A DNA stretch of 64,000 nt from Geobacter sp. SVR (GTDB lineage Bacteria; Desulfobacterota; Desulfuromonadia; Geobacterales; Pseudopelobacteraceae). Shown here piece after piece: positions 63,190-64,000 of this stretch. The number at the start of each line of letters is the position of its first letter. The first letter of the stretch is position 1. The translations under genes were made by a program, and so were the position numbers. The stretch spans positions 62,001-126,000 of the forward strand of contig NZ_AP024469.1 of assembly GCF_016865365.1 (NCBI RefSeq), in the 5' to 3' direction. Under the pieces are notes generated by a model. It was not told where the DNA came from and made no database searches. It saw nothing but the letters and a program-made list of their open reading frames with translations.

Positions 63190-63545
63190 TGAAAGGAGGA
63201 AGAATCGTTTCTTCTCCGACGATCTCGGAACAGTCGAAACGGCGTGCTATAGATTATCCAATTCATATACCACTCATATTCCGCAGCCGACATTGTTGGT
63301 CTCAATTCAGGGGCCGCATACCCATATTTGAGAAGCTGCCAAGTTGAAAGACCTTTCAACGATCCGATATATAGACGTAGGTGAACACGATCAAGGATTA
63401 TATAACATAAAGCCAATACAGCAATACCAAGTGTCCAATACCAAAATGATGACATAAAGAACAAACCAACTATCGCCCCCACAAGAATACTGGGAAGAAC
63501 TGTTCCAACAGCCGAAATAACAATTGCTTCGAATTTTCTTGCCAT
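63180..63545 (-). CDS. Small membrane protein, convergent with the transfer operon
   Basis: This 121-residue protein has two hydrophobic helices (LPSILVGAIVGLFFMSSF, WTLGIAVLALCYIIL). The ATG at 63545 has AAAGGAGGGAGG upstream. It overlaps the end of the previous gene by ten bases on the other strand. It could be a surface-exclusion or other membrane protein; no family recognised. Confidence 0.6.
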   Translation of the reverse strand: MARKFEAIVISAVGTVLPSILVGAIVGLFFMSSFWYWTLGIAVLALCYIILDRVHLRLYIGSLKGLSTWQLLKYGYAAPELRPTMSAAEYEWYMNWIIYSTPFRLFRDRRRRNDSSSFHHW

Positions 63546-63797
63546 CACATCCTCCCTCCTTTCTCGACGGTCTGATCACGATAAGATTTCAATGGTAGTT
63601 TGACCAGCTTCATTTTGAATGTCAACGCTATTTTGCAAACATAAGGCAATTATATCAGTGCTTTGCAACACTCAGTCCGAGTTGAACAGAGTGCATGATC
63701 TTATATCATTTTCATAAGGTGAAAAGAAGACTGCAACCGCTAAATACGATACGTGAGCTTCTCGACATAATAGCAAGTTTGTTGTATTGTCCGGTTC

Positions 63798-64000
63798 ATG
63801 CAACCTTCCGACGTCATTCAATCATTTATACAACGCTGGGAAGCCTCCGGCGCCGCCGAACGTGCCAATTACCAGCTGTTCCTCTCAGAGCTGTGCGAAC
63901 TCCTTAATGTCATGCGACCAGAGCCGACACGCCCAGACGACCGGGATAACTCCTATGTCTTCGAGCGCAGCGTCACCTTTCGTCACGGAGATGGTACCAC
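63798..64000 (+). CDS. DNA methyltransferase, type IIL/MmeI-like, 5' part
   Basis: The first 67 residues read MQPSDVIQSFIQRWEASGAA, ERANYQLFLSELCELLNV, RPEPTRPDDRDNSYVFERSV and FRHGDGTT. This is the N-terminal pattern of large single-chain methyltransferase/restriction proteins of the MmeI (type IIL) family, which often begin with a PD-(D/E)xK region. The catalytic parts are outside the window. The gene is likely a defence cargo of the element. Confidence 0.7.
   Translation, partial: MQPSDVIQSFIQRWEASGAAERANYQLFLSELCELLNVMRPEPTRPDDRDNSYVFERSVTFRHGDGT

Larger units (their letters stand above)
31576..64000. mobile_element. Integrative conjugative element with plasmid-type replication unit (right end outside window)
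   Basis: The element starts at the serine recombinase and carries a repressor switch, a TrfA-like initiator with iterons, ParM/ParR-type partition genes, HipBA, an F-type type IV secretion operon and a methyltransferase at the window edge. No relaxase, coupling protein, TraH or second comM junction is present, so the element continues for some distance. At least 32.4 kb is visible. Confidence 0.88.

Overview
The window looks like a Geobacter-type deltaproteobacterial chromosome (Desulfuromonadales; inferred from gene content, not from a marker gene). The first 12.7 kb is GC-rich core genome: the 3' part of cobalamin-dependent methionine synthase (metH), a ubiD-ubiA-ubiX set for quinone synthesis, a Dabb-domain protein, a succinyl-CoA:acetate CoA-transferase of the kind Geobacter uses for acetate oxidation, a XerC-like recombinase, a lipoprotein, a homocysteine methyltransferase-MetF fusion, a DedA protein and a YfiH-family protein. 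These lead into comM (yifB, Mg-chelatase-like), which two independent mobile elements have broken.

The first element is a Tn7-like transposon whose ends can be read to the base: 12978 (TGT...) to 30742 (...ACA), 17,765 bp, flanked by the 5-bp duplication AAAGA at 12973-12977 and 30743-30747. Joining the flanks restores the comM frame exactly. It carries tnsA-tnsB-tnsC-tniQ at one end and a TnsE-like gene at the other. Cargo includes an XRE/ImmA regulatory pair with two matched operators, three very small genes, a secreted nuclease, an IS4-family IS (17561-18883, 9-bp duplication), decayed gene remnants and an accessory exonuclease VII (xseAB).

The most interesting cargo is a tightly packed cassette at 21774-25935: a divergent XRE regulator, an OGG1-like DNA glycosylase, a small protein with a Gly/Ser-rich N-terminus, a PfkB kinase-nucleoside deoxyribosyltransferase fusion, a QueC-like 7-deazaguanine synthase homologue and a SagB-like nitroreductase. 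QueC-like and OGG-like proteins together recall type IV CBASS, but there is no cyclase, so this looks like a separate nucleobase-based defence or modification system.

The second element begins at about 31575, after 833 bp more of comM, and runs past the window end. It is an integrative conjugative element with a large serine recombinase, a CI/S24-type repressor and a Cro-like protein, a plasmid-type replication unit (TrfA-like initiator plus about seven iterons), an actin-like ParM/ParR-type partition pair, a HipBA toxin-antitoxin and an F-type type IV secretion operon (pilin, TraL, E, K, B, V, C, N, W, U, TrbC, TrbI, S26 peptidase, TraG, DsbC-like and OmpA-like proteins). The window ends inside a DNA methyltransferase gene resembling single-chain type IIL restriction-modification enzymes. 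No relaxase, coupling protein or TraH was seen; these and the rest of comM should lie downstream. No tRNA, rRNA or CRISPR array was recognised.
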